Shown here: positions 17,822 to 26,771 of the stretch, piece by piece
Layout of the letters: each line of letters starts with the position of its first letter
Position numbering within the stretch: position 1 is the first letter of the stretch
Source of the DNA: Cypionkella sinensis
Lineage (GTDB): Bacteria > Pseudomonadota > Alphaproteobacteria > Rhodobacterales > Rhodobacteraceae
Direction: 5' to 3'
Length of the DNA stretch: 64,000 bases
Assembly (NCBI RefSeq): GCF_042646385.1
Contig: NZ_JBHRTO010000001.1
Span: forward strand, 930,001 to 994,000
Position numbers and translations under genes: made by a program
The notes under the pieces: generated by a model
Database searches by the model: none
What the model was told of the DNA's origin: nothing
What the model saw: only the letters and a program-made list of their open reading frames with translations

Positions 17822-18783
17822 CTTTGTGTTTTCGCCCAGTGATAAAGGCAAATCAACTCATATCCGACATGGGCGCCTGCAATCGCCGTCGCCCCTGTGG
17901 TATCGTAGGGCGGCGAGACTTCGACGATATCGCCGCCAACCATGTTGATGCCCGCGAGGTCGCGCAGGATGGCAGCGGCCTGCCAGGAATGCAGCCCGCC
18001 CCAGACCGGAGTGCCGGTGCCGGGGGCCACCGAGGGGTCGAGCGCGTCGATGTCGAAGGTCACATAGGTTTGATGTTCCCCAACGATCTGCTTGATCTTG
18101 GCCACCGTAGCATCGGTGCCGTTTTCATGCACCCAACGCGCGTCAATCACGTTGAAGCCCAGATAATCCTCGGTCGTGGTGCGGATACCGATCTGCACCG
18201 AGCGTTTCGGGTCGACATAGCCTTGCTTGACCGCCTTATACATCATGGTGCCGTGGTCGATGCGGGTCAGATCGTCATCGGGCCAAAGATCGGAATGGGC
18301 GTCGAAATGGATCACTGACAGTGGCCCGAATTTCTCGGCATAGGCGCGCAGGATCGGCAAGGTGATGTAGTGATCGCCCCCCAAGGTGATCGTCCCCGCC
18401 CCTGCGGCCAGAATTTTGGCGATATGCGCGGTCAGGGTATCGGGGAAGTCAGAGGTCTTGGCATAGTCGAAGGCGACATCGCCGTAGTCGATGATGTTCA
18501 TCTCTTCCAGCGGGTTGGTGGGCCAGCCATATGGCGGATCGTAGGGCTGAAGGCTGCTCGCCTCACGGATCGCGCGCGGGCCAAAGCGGGTGCCGGTGCG
18601 GTGCGTTACGGCTTGGTCAAACGCCACGCCGGTGATGGCAAGGTCGACCCCAGTCAGGTCTTTGGTGTAGGTGCGGCGCAGAAAGCTGGTCGCGCCTGAG
18701 AACGCATTCTCAAAGGCATAGCCGCGCTGCGTGGTGCGGGTGAAAGCGGTGTCGATCTCGGATTTGGCGTCTTCTAGGGCCAT
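17818..18783 (-). CDS. speB: Agmatinase (ureohydrolase family)
   Basis: 321 residues from ATG 18783. Agmatinase hydrolyses agmatine to putrescine and urea with two Mn ions. The metal-binding motifs are TLGGDHYITLP (His 138), HFDAHSDLW (Asp 161, His 163, Asp 165) and FDIDALDPSVAPGTGTP. Relatives act on other guanidino compounds such as guanidinobutyrate or guanidinopropionate, so the substrate is likely but not certain. A putrescine-type aminotransferase on the same strand, about 350 bases upstream, supports a polyamine role. Confidence 0.85.
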   Translation of the reverse strand: MALEDAKSEIDTAFTRTTQRGYAFENAFSGATSFLRRTYTKDLTGVDLAITGVAFDQAVTHRTGTRFGPRAIREASSLQPYDPPYGWPTNPLEEMNIIDYGDVAFDYAKTSDFPDTLTAHIAKILAAGAGTITLGGDHYITLPILRAYAEKFGPLSVIHFDAHSDLWPDDDLTRIDHGTMMYKAVKQGYVDPKRSVQIGIRTTTEDYLGFNVIDARWVHENGTDATVAKIKQIVGEHQTYVTFDIDALDPSVAPGTGTPVWGGLHSWQAAAILRDLAGINMVGGDIVEVSPPYDTTGATAIAGAHVGYELICLYHWAKTQR

Positions 18784-19135
18784 GATGGTCTCGCGATTTG
18801 TCGCGCTTGCGTCTTTTTCCCTTTGGGGGCCGGAGACGCGCTGATCCGGATGCTGCAAGGGACGGCAGTGGGGGCGGGTTGTCAAGATAGACCGGCGTCC
18901 ATTTGGCAGTTTAGGCTGCGGACTCCGTATTCTCTGTCGGCCAAGCAAACTGATCTTGCCCGGAATCAAAGCGCTCTGGCGCCGCTGGGCAGCGCCCGTC
19001 CGCCCCCATCGGCCGGGCGCTATTATAGTGTCGCGCCTAGAAATTCTCAGGGATTTGTTGAGCCATAATGCGCCTGGAACTCCTGTGGCTCGCCCACCCG
19101 CCGGAAAGGCGGAGGCCTGTGTTGCGAAGGAAGAC
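18784..19135. other. 352-base intergenic stretch with a GC-rich hairpin
   Basis: No gene is supported between the aminotransferase and speB. It contains a stem AGCGCCCG (18991-18998) / CGGGCGCT (19014-19021) around a C-rich loop, probably the aminotransferase terminator or a dispersed palindrome. The promoter of speB should lie between about 18785 and 18950 but no clear -35/-10 pair stands out. Confidence 0.4.
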
Positions 19136-20533
19136 TTATCCCATTCGGTGGCCCTCGCGCACCAGATCGTCGGTCACACGGCGGATTGCGGCTTCGAGCG
19201 TATCGACGACGAAATCCACTTCGGCTTCGGTAATGATCAAGGGGGGCGACATCACGTTCAGATGGCCGATGGGCCGGACCAGCAAGCCGAGCGACTCCGC
19301 CATATCCGAGATGCGTTTGCTTTCGTTCACCTCGTCGGGCAGCAGCGCCTTGGTTGTCTTGTTGGCGACGTTCTCGACACAGAGCATCAGCCCCTGCCCG
19401 CGCACATTGCCGACCAGCGGCAGATTTTCCAGCGCCTTTAGCCGGGTGTTGAAATAAGCCCCCACACGGTCGGCATTGCCGAGCAAGCCCTCACGTTCCA
19501 GAATCTCGATGTTTTTCAACGCACAAGCGCAGGAGACCGGATGACCGGAATAGGTCAGGCCAGTGGTGAACCAGCGGTGGCCACCATCCGCCATCGCGGC
19601 CCAGATCCGGTCCGACAGGATCAGCGCGCCTAACGGCAGGTAGCCCGAGGTCAGCCCCTTGGCGCAGGTGATCATGTCGGGCTGCACGCCGAAGGCATCT
19701 TCGGCGGCAAACCAGTGGCCGACACGGCCAAAGGCGGTGACGACTTCGTCGGCGATAAACAGGATGTCGTGGCGCTTGCAGACCTCCCACATCCGGCGGA
19801 GATAGCCTTGCGGCGGCACGATGATCCCGCCAGAGGCTTGGATCGGCTCTGCAATGAAGCCGCCAATCTTATCTGCGCCGACGCGGGCGATCAGCGCCTC
19901 AAACTCCGCGATCAGATCATCGCAGAACTGCGCCTCGGTCATATGATCGGGGCGGCGGTAGGGGTTGGGGCAGGACAGATGGTGAATGCCTTCGGTCTTG
20001 TAGCGGAATTCCTCAATCCGGTCGCCGTTCCGCTTGCCGACCGATTGGGTCAGGTAAGTCGAGCCGTGGTAAGAGTTTTCCCGCGCAACGATGTCGGTTT
20101 TATCCGGGTTGCCGCGGGCGTGGTGATAATAACTGACCACCCGCACCGCCGTATCCACCGCTGTGGAACCGCCGGTGGTGAAATGCACGCGGTTCAGATC
20201 GCCCGGTGCCAGCTCGGCCAGTTTCGCAGCCAGACGCGCGGCGGGATCATTGGTCATGTCAACGAAATGGTTTGCGAAGGCGAGGCGCTCGGCCTGTTCG
20301 GCGATGGCATCTGCCATCTCGCGACGGCCCAAGCCGATGTTAGTGCACCACATGCCGCCGACGGCATCGAAATACTCGCGGCCCTGCTCGTCCCACAGCT
20401 TCGCGCCCTGCCCGCGCGCGATCACCAAGGAACCCGCCTTTTCAAACGGCCCGAAATTCGCCCAAGGATGCAGGACATGGGCGCGGTCCATCTCGAAGGC
20501 CGAGGTGTTGGGCAGGCTTGCGGGGGCGTTCAT
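19136..20533 (-). CDS. Class III PLP-dependent aminotransferase (probable putrescine/omega-amino acid:pyruvate transaminase)
   Basis: 465 residues. The fold-type I class III signature is clear: TTGGSTAVDTAVR (phosphate-binding), ENSYHGSTYLTQS, FIADEVVTAFGR and CAKGLTSGYLPLGA with the PLP lysine at 292. The N-terminal HPWANFGPFEKAGSLVIARG is typical of the beta-alanine/putrescine:pyruvate transaminase group (SpuC-like). Proximity to speB, whose product is putrescine, makes putrescine a good candidate substrate. The alternatives are GABA, taurine or beta-alanine as amino donor. No regulator lies beside it. Confidence 0.82.
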   Translation of the reverse strand: MNAPASLPNTSAFEMDRAHVLHPWANFGPFEKAGSLVIARGQGAKLWDEQGREYFDAVGGMWCTNIGLGRREMADAIAEQAERLAFANHFVDMTNDPAARLAAKLAELAPGDLNRVHFTTGGSTAVDTAVRVVSYYHHARGNPDKTDIVARENSYHGSTYLTQSVGKRNGDRIEEFRYKTEGIHHLSCPNPYRRPDHMTEAQFCDDLIAEFEALIARVGADKIGGFIAEPIQASGGIIVPPQGYLRRMWEVCKRHDILFIADEVVTAFGRVGHWFAAEDAFGVQPDMITCAKGLTSGYLPLGALILSDRIWAAMADGGHRWFTTGLTYSGHPVSCACALKNIEILEREGLLGNADRVGAYFNTRLKALENLPLVGNVRGQGLMLCVENVANKTTKALLPDEVNESKRISDMAESLGLLVRPIGHLNVMSPPLIITEAEVDFVVDTLEAAIRRVTDDLVREGHRMG

Positions 20534-20633
20534 TTTGAATCTCCAGTCAATATGATTTGGCCAAGATAGCCAAAGCGCATAAAAACACCAGAAGATTTTT
20601 GATCAAAAGTCAGGCCGAATGGATTTGTGAAGC

Positions 20634-20679
20634 ATCGGAAACCGCTGCCTCTCGCTTACGCGCGAAGGCGGTTTCCGAT
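20634..20679. terminator. Hairpin with 12-bp perfect stem, probable terminator
   Basis: ATCGGAAACCGC (20634-20645) pairs perfectly with GCGGTTTCCGAT (20668-20679). It lies between the DUF6636-like gene and the aminotransferase gene, both on the minus strand. A T-rich tract follows on the plus strand only, so termination of the minus-strand gene is plausible but not certain. Confidence 0.5.
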
Positions 20680-20711
20680 CTTTGTCGATTTTTCAGAAAA
20701 TCCATCTGCCT

Positions 20712-21116
20712 CTAGAACAGGCTTTGCTTGGCTTTGGAGATCTTGAAACCATGCCCACCGAGGTTGGTGCATTCCATGCCGGATTTCTCAGATGTGCAGG
20801 TGAATGGCCCCAGAGTGATCGACTTGCCGTAGCCAAGTTCGACGGCGCCCGGATCAGCGACGGCATCAGAGACACAGGCGAGATAGCCCTTGCCCCCGGC
20901 ATCGACGGCAAAGCTGCTGCCCCAATCGAATTCGCAATCCGCTGGGGCTTTGTGGTAGGTGGGCGTCAGTTCTGACATATCACAGCGGACTTGGGCATAG
21001 TCACCAGTGGACATACCGCACTGGATGTTGCCCGAGGGAGAGTGGAAGGCGATGTAATCATCCGCCAAGGCAGGCGCGGCCAGCAGGCAGAGGGCAAAGC
21101 AAAGGCGGATCATCAT
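20712..21116 (-). CDS. Secreted DUF6636-like small protein
   Basis: 134 residues with a signal peptide (MMIRLCFALCLLAAPALA, cleavage after ALA). The mature part starts DDYIAFHSPSGNIQCGM and carries several cysteines (Cys in NIQCGM, VRCDM, ADCEFDW, LACVS, FTCTS and MECTN), probably forming disulfides in the periplasm. The SPSGNIQC pattern is that of DUF6636, whose function is unknown. It stands alone between two minus-strand enzymes. The exact family name is recalled, not searched. Confidence 0.6.
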   Translation of the reverse strand: MMIRLCFALCLLAAPALADDYIAFHSPSGNIQCGMSTGDYAQVRCDMSELTPTYHKAPADCEFDWGSSFAVDAGGKGYLACVSDAVADPGAVELGYGKSITLGPFTCTSEKSGMECTNLGGHGFKISKAKQSLF

Positions 21117-21181
21117 GGCTCCTGTTGAAACACTGCGCAGAATCTAGCGCAGCCACTGGGGGCTACGCTAGCCTGATGTGA

Positions 21182-22345
21182 TCAGGCCAAGGGTTGCGCG
21201 CGCTCGACCAGGCGGGCGAAGAAGGATGCCCCAATTGGTGCGGCTTCGTCATTGAAGTCATAGGCCGCATGGTGCAGGCCAGCGCCCGGCCCGGTGCCCA
21301 TGAACAGATAGGCGCCTTTGCGGGCTTCCAGCATGTAAGAGAAATCTTCCGACCCCATCTCGCGCACCGAATTGCCGTTCACCGCAGTGTCGCCAACGAT
21401 TTCCTCGGCAACTTTCACCGCAAAGGCGGCTTGATCGGCGTGGTTGATCGTCGCGGGATAGCCCCAGTCGTAATCAATCCGCGCCTGCACGCCATAGGCA
21501 GCGGCATGGCCTTCGACGATTTCGTAGAACCGCTTTTTCAACAGCGCGCGCACTTCGGGTTTGAAGCAGCGGATGGTGGCGGCGAACATCGCTTCTTCCG
21601 GGATGATGTTGCTGGCGGTGCCGGAATTCACCATTGTCACAGACAAAACCGCCTCGTCCAAAGCATAGACATTGCGCGGAATGATGGTCTGGATCGCCGA
21701 GATCATGCCGACCAATGCCACGATCGGATCAACGGTTTCATGCGGCGTCGCGCCATGGCCGCCCTTGCCGGTCAGATAGACATAAGCCGTATCCACGCTG
21801 GCCATCAGCGCCCCCGGCGTGGTCAGAAAATGGCCGAAGGGCACGTTCGGCGCGTTGTGGATGCCGTAGACCTGATCCACCGCGAAACGATCCATCATGC
21901 CTTCGTTCACCATCTCACGCCCACCCGCACCGTCTTCCTCGGCGGGTTGGAAGATCAGCGCGACGCGACCTTTGAACCGCCGGGTCTCGGCCAGATATTT
22001 GGCAGCCCCCAGCAGCATGGTGACATGGCCATCGTGGCCACAGGCGTGCATCTTGCCGGGGATGGTCGAGGCGTATGCCGCCCCGGTGATTTCCTGAATC
22101 GGCAGCGCATCCATATCGGCGCGCAGGCCGATGGTCGGCCCATCCCCCTGCCCGTTGATGATCGCCACGATGCCGGTCTTGGCGATGCCGGGGTGAATTT
22201 CATCGACGCCGATTTCACGCAGACGCTCGACAATATAAGCGGCGGTGTTGTGGCAATCGAAGGAAAGCTCGGGGTTGGCGTGCAAATGGTGCCGCCAGCC
22301 CTTCATTTCCTCGGCATAAGCGGCGATACGGTTGAGGACGGGCAT
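21182..22345 (-). CDS. M20 family amidohydrolase (hippurate hydrolase/aminoacylase type)
   Basis: 387 residues. The N-terminal RHHLHANPELSFDCHNTAAY and the metal-binding GLRADMDALPIQE and MHACGHDGHVTMLLGAA motifs define the M20D group, which cleaves N-acyl amino acids. The catalytic Glu lies in FQPAEEDGAGGREM, and the dimerisation domain occupies about 185-300. There is no signal peptide, so it is cytosolic. Substrate cannot be read from sequence. The gene is divergent from mazG, with 57 bases between the starts. Confidence 0.85.
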   Translation of the reverse strand: MPVLNRIAAYAEEMKGWRHHLHANPELSFDCHNTAAYIVERLREIGVDEIHPGIAKTGIVAIINGQGDGPTIGLRADMDALPIQEITGAAYASTIPGKMHACGHDGHVTMLLGAAKYLAETRRFKGRVALIFQPAEEDGAGGREMVNEGMMDRFAVDQVYGIHNAPNVPFGHFLTTPGALMASVDTAYVYLTGKGGHGATPHETVDPIVALVGMISAIQTIIPRNVYALDEAVLSVTMVNSGTASNIIPEEAMFAATIRCFKPEVRALLKKRFYEIVEGHAAAYGVQARIDYDWGYPATINHADQAAFAVKVAEEIVGDTAVNGNSVREMGSEDFSYMLEARKGAYLFMGTGPGAGLHHAAYDFNDEAAPIGASFFARLVERAQPLA

Positions 22346-22402
22346 TGCGGACTCCTGATTTGCTTTGGCCTTTGATCAAATCTTATCTGGAAGGGATCGG
22401 CA

Positions 22403-23239
22403 ATGCCCCTGCCCCATTCTGACGCGCGTTCAGATCAACTTGTGCGTGACCCCGCCGGTGGGATCGAGCGCTTGCTGGAGATCATGCGGCGTCTGCGCGA
22501 CCCGCAGACGGGTTGCCCGTGGGACATTGCGCAGGATTTTGCCAGCATCACGCCCTACACGATTGAGGAAGCGCATGAGGTTGCCGACGCGATCGAACGG
22601 CAGGCATGGGGCGAATTGCCGGGTGAGCTGGGCGATCTTTTGTTGCAGGTGGTGTTTCATGCCCAGATGGCGACGGATGCGGGCATGTTCGGCTTTCAGG
22701 ATGTGGTGCAGGCGATTTCCGACAAGATGCTGGCGCGGCATCCGCATGTGTTTGGCGATGAAAGCCGCGACAAAACGCCCGAACAGCAGACGGTGGATTG
22801 GGAAAAGATCAAGGCCGCCGAGCGTGGCGGCCAACAGGCCCGCGTGCTGGATGGCGTGGCACTGGGCCTGCCCGGTCTGACGCGTGCGGTCAAACTACAA
22901 AAGCGGGCGGCAAGGGTGGGGTTCGACTGGCCCTCGACCGATGAAGTGGTGGCGAAAATCGCCGAGGAAGCCGCCGAACTGGTCGAGGCGCGCGATCAGT
23001 TGACACAAACCGAAGTCACTGAAGAATTTGGCGATTTGCTGTTCGTGATGGCCAATCTCGCCCGCCATCTCGACGTCGATCCCGAAGCCGCCCTGCGCGC
23101 GGCCAATGCCAAATTCAGCCGCCGCTTTGGCCGAATCGAAAATTGGCTTGCCGAAGCTGGCCGCACCCCCGCAGATAGCGATCTGGCCGAGATGGATGCG
23201 TTGTGGAACCGCGCCAAGGCCGAGGAAAAGTCCCGCTAG
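22403..23239 (+). CDS. mazG: Nucleoside triphosphate pyrophosphohydrolase MazG
   Basis: 278 residues with the two tandem MazG domains of the housekeeping form. The first holds CPWDIAQDFASITPYTIEEA followed by HEVADAIE and the metal-binding GDLLLQVVFHAQMA; the second has KIAEEAAELVEARDQ and EFGDLLFVMANLARH. It hydrolyses canonical or damaged NTPs to NMP and pyrophosphate. AAGGGA precedes the ATG at 22403. It is not next to a mazEF-type toxin-antitoxin pair here. Confidence 0.93.
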   Translation: MPLPHSDARSDQLVRDPAGGIERLLEIMRRLRDPQTGCPWDIAQDFASITPYTIEEAHEVADAIERQAWGELPGELGDLLLQVVFHAQMATDAGMFGFQDVVQAISDKMLARHPHVFGDESRDKTPEQQTVDWEKIKAAERGGQQARVLDGVALGLPGLTRAVKLQKRAARVGFDWPSTDEVVAKIAEEAAELVEARDQLTQTEVTEEFGDLLFVMANLARHLDVDPEAALRAANAKFSRRFGRIENWLAEAGRTPADSDLAEMDALWNRAKAEEKSR

Positions 23240-23339
23240 TCATCGGCACTAGAGCCTGCCAAGTTTTTTACTCAGGTATTGACGCCTCGGGCCGCATCGG
23301 CTTTAAGCTGCGCCATATACCTGACAAAAGGACTCAACC

Positions 23340-24347
23340 ATGAAACTGCGTTTCGGCCTTTTTGCTCTGGCTCTGGCCAGCACCGCGCTTCCGGCCTTGG
23401 CCGAGGAGGTGAACATCTACTCGCACCGCCAGCCCGAACTGATCCAGCCGCTGATCGACGCCTTCAGCAAAGAAACCGGCATCACAGTGAACATCGCTTT
23501 TGTTGACAAGGGCATGGCCGAGCGTCTGGTGGCTGAGGGTGATCGCTCGCCCGCCGACCTCATCCTGACGGTAGATATCGCGCGGCTGATGGAAGTGGTG
23601 AACGCAGGTGTCACGCAGCCTGTGGACTCGGCGGTGCTAGAGAAAAACATCCCTGCCGAGTTCCGCGATCCGGGCAAGCAGTGGTTCGGCCTGACGGCAC
23701 GCTCGCGCATTGTTTATGCCGCGAAAGACCGGGTGAAGGATGGCGAAATCACCACCTATGAAGATCTGGCCAACCCGAAGTGGAAGGGCCGGCTGTGCAT
23801 GCGCTCTGGCACCAATGATTACAACGTGGCGCTGACCGGGGCGATGCTGGCGCATCATGATGCAGCCTTTACAAAGACCTGGCTGGAAGGTCTGAAAGCC
23901 AACCTCGCGCGCAAACCCAACGGCGGCGACCGCGATCAGGTCAAGGCGATCTGGGCGAATGAATGCGATATCGGCATCGGCAACACCTATTATCTGGGGC
24001 AGATGCTGGCTGACCCAGAGCAGAAAGACTGGGCCGATTCCGTGCGCATCGTGTTTCCGGTGTTTGAAGGCGGCGGCACCCATATGAACATCTCCGGCGT
24101 GGCGATGACCAAATCGGCACCGAACCATGATGCGGCGTTGAAGCTGATGGAATGGCTTTCGTCGGATGAGGCGCAGAAAATCTACGCTGAAACCAACTAC
24201 GAGTTCCCGGTGGAACCCGGTGTGGAACGCTCGGCTCTGGTGAAAAGCTGGGGTGAGTTCACGCCCGATAGCCTGCCTTTGGCCGAAGTCGCCGCCAAGC
24301 GCCCTGAAGCGCTGAGGCTGATCGAAGAAGTCGACTTCGACAACTGA
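23340..24347 (+). CDS. Fe(3+) ABC transporter substrate-binding protein (FbpA/FutA-like)
   Basis: 335 residues with a signal peptide (MKLRFGLFALALASTALPALA). The mature protein begins EEVNIYSHRQPELIQPLIDA, the typical start of class C ferric-binding proteins, and contains the YYLGQM segment with adjacent tyrosines that usually bind iron. It should deliver iron from the periplasm to an FbpBC-type permease, but no permease or ATPase gene adjoins it: a single-gene unit with its own terminator just downstream. AAAGGA precedes the ATG. I could not identify an iron-responsive operator upstream with confidence. Confidence 0.88.
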   Translation: MKLRFGLFALALASTALPALAEEVNIYSHRQPELIQPLIDAFSKETGITVNIAFVDKGMAERLVAEGDRSPADLILTVDIARLMEVVNAGVTQPVDSAVLEKNIPAEFRDPGKQWFGLTARSRIVYAAKDRVKDGEITTYEDLANPKWKGRLCMRSGTNDYNVALTGAMLAHHDAAFTKTWLEGLKANLARKPNGGDRDQVKAIWANECDIGIGNTYYLGQMLADPEQKDWADSVRIVFPVFEGGGTHMNISGVAMTKSAPNHDAALKLMEWLSSDEAQKIYAETNYEFPVEPGVERSALVKSWGEFTPDSLPLAEVAAKRPEALRLIEEVDFDN

Positions 24348-24366
24348 TCCGCTGATCTGAAAACTG

Positions 24367-24401
24367 GTTTGCGAGAGTCGCCGCGACTTTCGCAAACTTT
24401 T
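24367..24401 (+). terminator. Intrinsic terminator after the iron-binding protein gene
   Basis: A 14-bp stem (24367-24380 with 24384-24397, one G-T wobble) with loop CCG, followed by TTTT. It ends the single-gene iron-binding unit before the Hint gene. Confidence 0.85.
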
Positions 24402-24492
24402 AACATTTTGCCGCCAGATTCTCCGCCTAAGTTTCAGGTCCGTGACTTGATTAGATAAGGTCGAACGCAGGTTCGGCTGGGTGGAGTGTGTG

Positions 24493-25623
24493 ATGCCGTT
24501 CTATAACTTCAGCGTAATTTCGAACGACGACATTGGCTTGGATCAGTATTCCTTCTCAGAAGGCACGTTCACGGTCGGTGGCGCCACGCGCAACATGTCG
24601 GTGGCCGATGATGATGGCATCTTTGATGACGAAAGCAGCGAAGACGGCCAAATACACCCCGAATACCAGACCAACTTTGAGACGCTCGACACAAGCGGGC
24701 AACTTCTGACCCAAGATATCGATGGTTTGGGCGCATCCGGCCATGTGGTGCAGTCCGTCTACAAGTTCACCATTTACAACGCCACAACTGGGCAAACCGG
24801 CACCGCATACATGCTGCGCATCTATAACAGCACCGATCCGTCAAACTTTTCGCAGGATTGGGGCGGCGGGCAGTTGGGGCCATATTATTACGCGTTTGAC
24901 ATTCCGGTTACCCAGGGTGACAGCATTACCCTGACAAATGGCGACTGGCGCGGTCAGGCCGAATACAGCACATTGGTCAACGGCGTGCCTTGCTTTGTTG
25001 CAGGCACGCTGATCGCCACGCCGGATGGTGATAAGACGGTTGAGACTTTGGCGGTGGGTGATCTGGTCTGCACCCAAGACGCAGGCGCGCAGCCGGTGGC
25101 ATGGCACGGAACCCGGCATTTGGATGCGAAGGCACTGGCGCTGCATCCGGCCCTGCGTCCAGTGCGGATTGCCGCAGGCGCCTTGGGCGCCGGGGTGCCG
25201 CGGCGCGATCTGATCGTCTCACCCCAACACCGCATTCTGGTGGCATCTGATACCACACACCGCGTCAGCGGAACCCGCGAAGTGCTGGTTGCAGCCAAGC
25301 ATCTGGTTGGCCTGCCGGGCATCTGCGTCGACCTGCAGGCGAATGACGTGACTTATGTGCATTTCCTATGCCCGCAACATCAGGTGGTGTTCGCCCAGGG
25401 CGCAGCGACTGAATCAATGCTGCCTGGAGCGCAGGCACTGCGCAGCTTGACCCCAGAGGCGAGGGCCGAAGTTTTGGCGCTGTTCCCCGAGTTGGCTTTT
25501 GTCGGGGACCCGGTTGCATCTGGCCCAGTGCCAGCACGGCCTTGTCTGGATGGGCGGCGCAGCCGCAATTTGGCAATCCGCCATTATCGCAGCGGAAAGT
25601 CTCTGGTGCAAAGGGCTGGATAG
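24493..25623 (+). CDS. Hint-domain (Hint_2) protein with unassigned N-terminal domain
   Basis: 376 residues from ATG 24493 (a GTG at 24481 is also possible). Residues 1-165 are acidic, rich in Asn, Asp, Thr and Tyr, without a signal peptide or known domain; the run DDDGIFDDESSEDGQ is notable. The Hint domain starts at VPCFVAGTLIATPDGD, with Cys 167 in the autoprocessing position, and continues with VETLAVGDLV, SPQHRILVAS and QVVFAQGAATESML. Such bacterial intein/hedgehog-like modules are common in Rhodobacterales on putative secreted proteins; processing is known for the superfamily but not shown here. A decayed relative lies at 15102-16195. Confidence 0.85.
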   Translation: MPFYNFSVISNDDIGLDQYSFSEGTFTVGGATRNMSVADDDGIFDDESSEDGQIHPEYQTNFETLDTSGQLLTQDIDGLGASGHVVQSVYKFTIYNATTGQTGTAYMLRIYNSTDPSNFSQDWGGGQLGPYYYAFDIPVTQGDSITLTNGDWRGQAEYSTLVNGVPCFVAGTLIATPDGDKTVETLAVGDLVCTQDAGAQPVAWHGTRHLDAKALALHPALRPVRIAAGALGAGVPRRDLIVSPQHRILVASDTTHRVSGTREVLVAAKHLVGLPGICVDLQANDVTYVHFLCPQHQVVFAQGAATESMLPGAQALRSLTPEARAEVLALFPELAFVGDPVASGPVPARPCLDGRRSRNLAIRHYRSGKSLVQRAG

Positions 25624-25676
25624 GCTGGACTTCCCCGCCGCCATCGGCTTTTCTGCATAAAAAACAGGAGGCCGGC

Positions 25677-26615
25677 ATGGCGCGCAAAATCATCATCGAC
25701 ACCGACCCCGGCCAGGACGACGCCTTTGCCATCATGCTGGCTTTGGGCAGCCCCGAGGAGATTGACCTGCTCGGCATCGTCGCGGTTGCGGGCAATGTGC
25801 CGCTGGCTTTGACACAGAAAAACAGCCGGATGATCTGCGAATTGGCGGGGCGTTCGGATGTGAAGGTCTTTGCAGGTTGCGATCGGCCGTTGAATCGCAA
25901 GCTGGTGACGGCAGAGCATGTCCATGGAAAGACCGGGCTGGATGGCCCTGTGCTGCCGGATCCGGTGATGCCGCTGCAAGATCAGCATGGCGTCGATTTC
26001 ATCATCGAAACCCTGCGGGCAGAGCCTGCGGGCAGCGTTACTTTGTGCCCGCTCGGCCCCCTGACCAATATTGCGCAGGCGTTCTTGCAAGCCCCGGATG
26101 TGGTGGGGCGGGTGCAGGAAATCGTGCTGATGGGTGGCGGCTATTTCGAGGGCGGCAACATCACTCCGGCGGCCGAGTTCAATATCTATGTTGACCCCGA
26201 AGCAGCAAATATCGTGTTCAAATCCGGCGTGCCTTTGGTGGTGATGCCGCTGGATGTGACACATAAGGTGCTGACCACCAAGCCACGGGTGCAGGCGCTT
26301 CGGGATATGGGCACCGAGGTGGGTCGGGTGGCGGCGGAATGGGCGGATTTCTTTGAGCGGTTCGATGTGGCGAAATATGGCAGCGAAGGCGGGCCGCTGC
26401 ATGATCCGACCGTGGTGGCCTATCTGATCCGGCCCACATTGTTTTCGGGGCGGCATATCAATGTCGAGATTGAAACCCAGTCTGAGCTGACACTGGGCAT
26501 GACCGTCGCGGATTGGTGGGGGGTGACAGACCGGGCGAAGAACGCGCTGTTTATCGGCGATGTGGACGCGCAGGGGTTCTTTGATTTACTGACCGAAAGG
26601 CTGGCCCGGTTGTGA
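25677..26615 (+). CDS. Inosine-uridine preferring nucleoside hydrolase family protein
   Basis: 312 residues from ATG 25677, preceded by AGGAG. The N-terminal RKIIIDTDPGQDDAFAIMLA carries the Asp cluster that binds calcium and ribose, and MGGGYFEGGNITPAAEFNIY and LYG-type C-terminal features (GPLHDPTVVAYLI) fit the family. The enzyme splits ribonucleosides to base and ribose. Whether it prefers purines, pyrimidines or nicotinamide riboside cannot be read here. A terminator follows at 26624-26646, then a NADAR gene. Confidence 0.9.
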   Translation: MARKIIIDTDPGQDDAFAIMLALGSPEEIDLLGIVAVAGNVPLALTQKNSRMICELAGRSDVKVFAGCDRPLNRKLVTAEHVHGKTGLDGPVLPDPVMPLQDQHGVDFIIETLRAEPAGSVTLCPLGPLTNIAQAFLQAPDVVGRVQEIVLMGGGYFEGGNITPAAEFNIYVDPEAANIVFKSGVPLVVMPLDVTHKVLTTKPRVQALRDMGTEVGRVAAEWADFFERFDVAKYGSEGGPLHDPTVVAYLIRPTLFSGRHINVEIETQSELTLGMTVADWWGVTDRAKNALFIGDVDAQGFFDLLTERLARL

Positions 26616-26623
26616 TTTCAGAT

Positions 26624-26646
26624 GGTCCCGAGTTGGGACCGTTTTT
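26624..26646 (+). terminator. Intrinsic terminator after the nucleoside hydrolase gene
   Basis: GGTCCC-GAGTT-GGGACC stem-loop (26624-26640) followed by G and five T, a compact rho-independent terminator. Confidence 0.85.
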
Positions 26647-26771
26647 GGGTTGAGCGAAATCAACAGGTTACGGGGTGTCGGTAAGGGATTGTTAAGGTTT
26701 GCGGTGTTTTGCGACCCGCGAAATTCTATGTCCAGCAGGTATCTGAGCCGGGGCTGACAGAAAGTTTTGCA

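Noticed and set aside
22403..23239. MazG as part of a mazEF toxin-antitoxin system
   Set aside because: No mazE or mazF gene is adjacent, and the protein has the two-domain housekeeping form.
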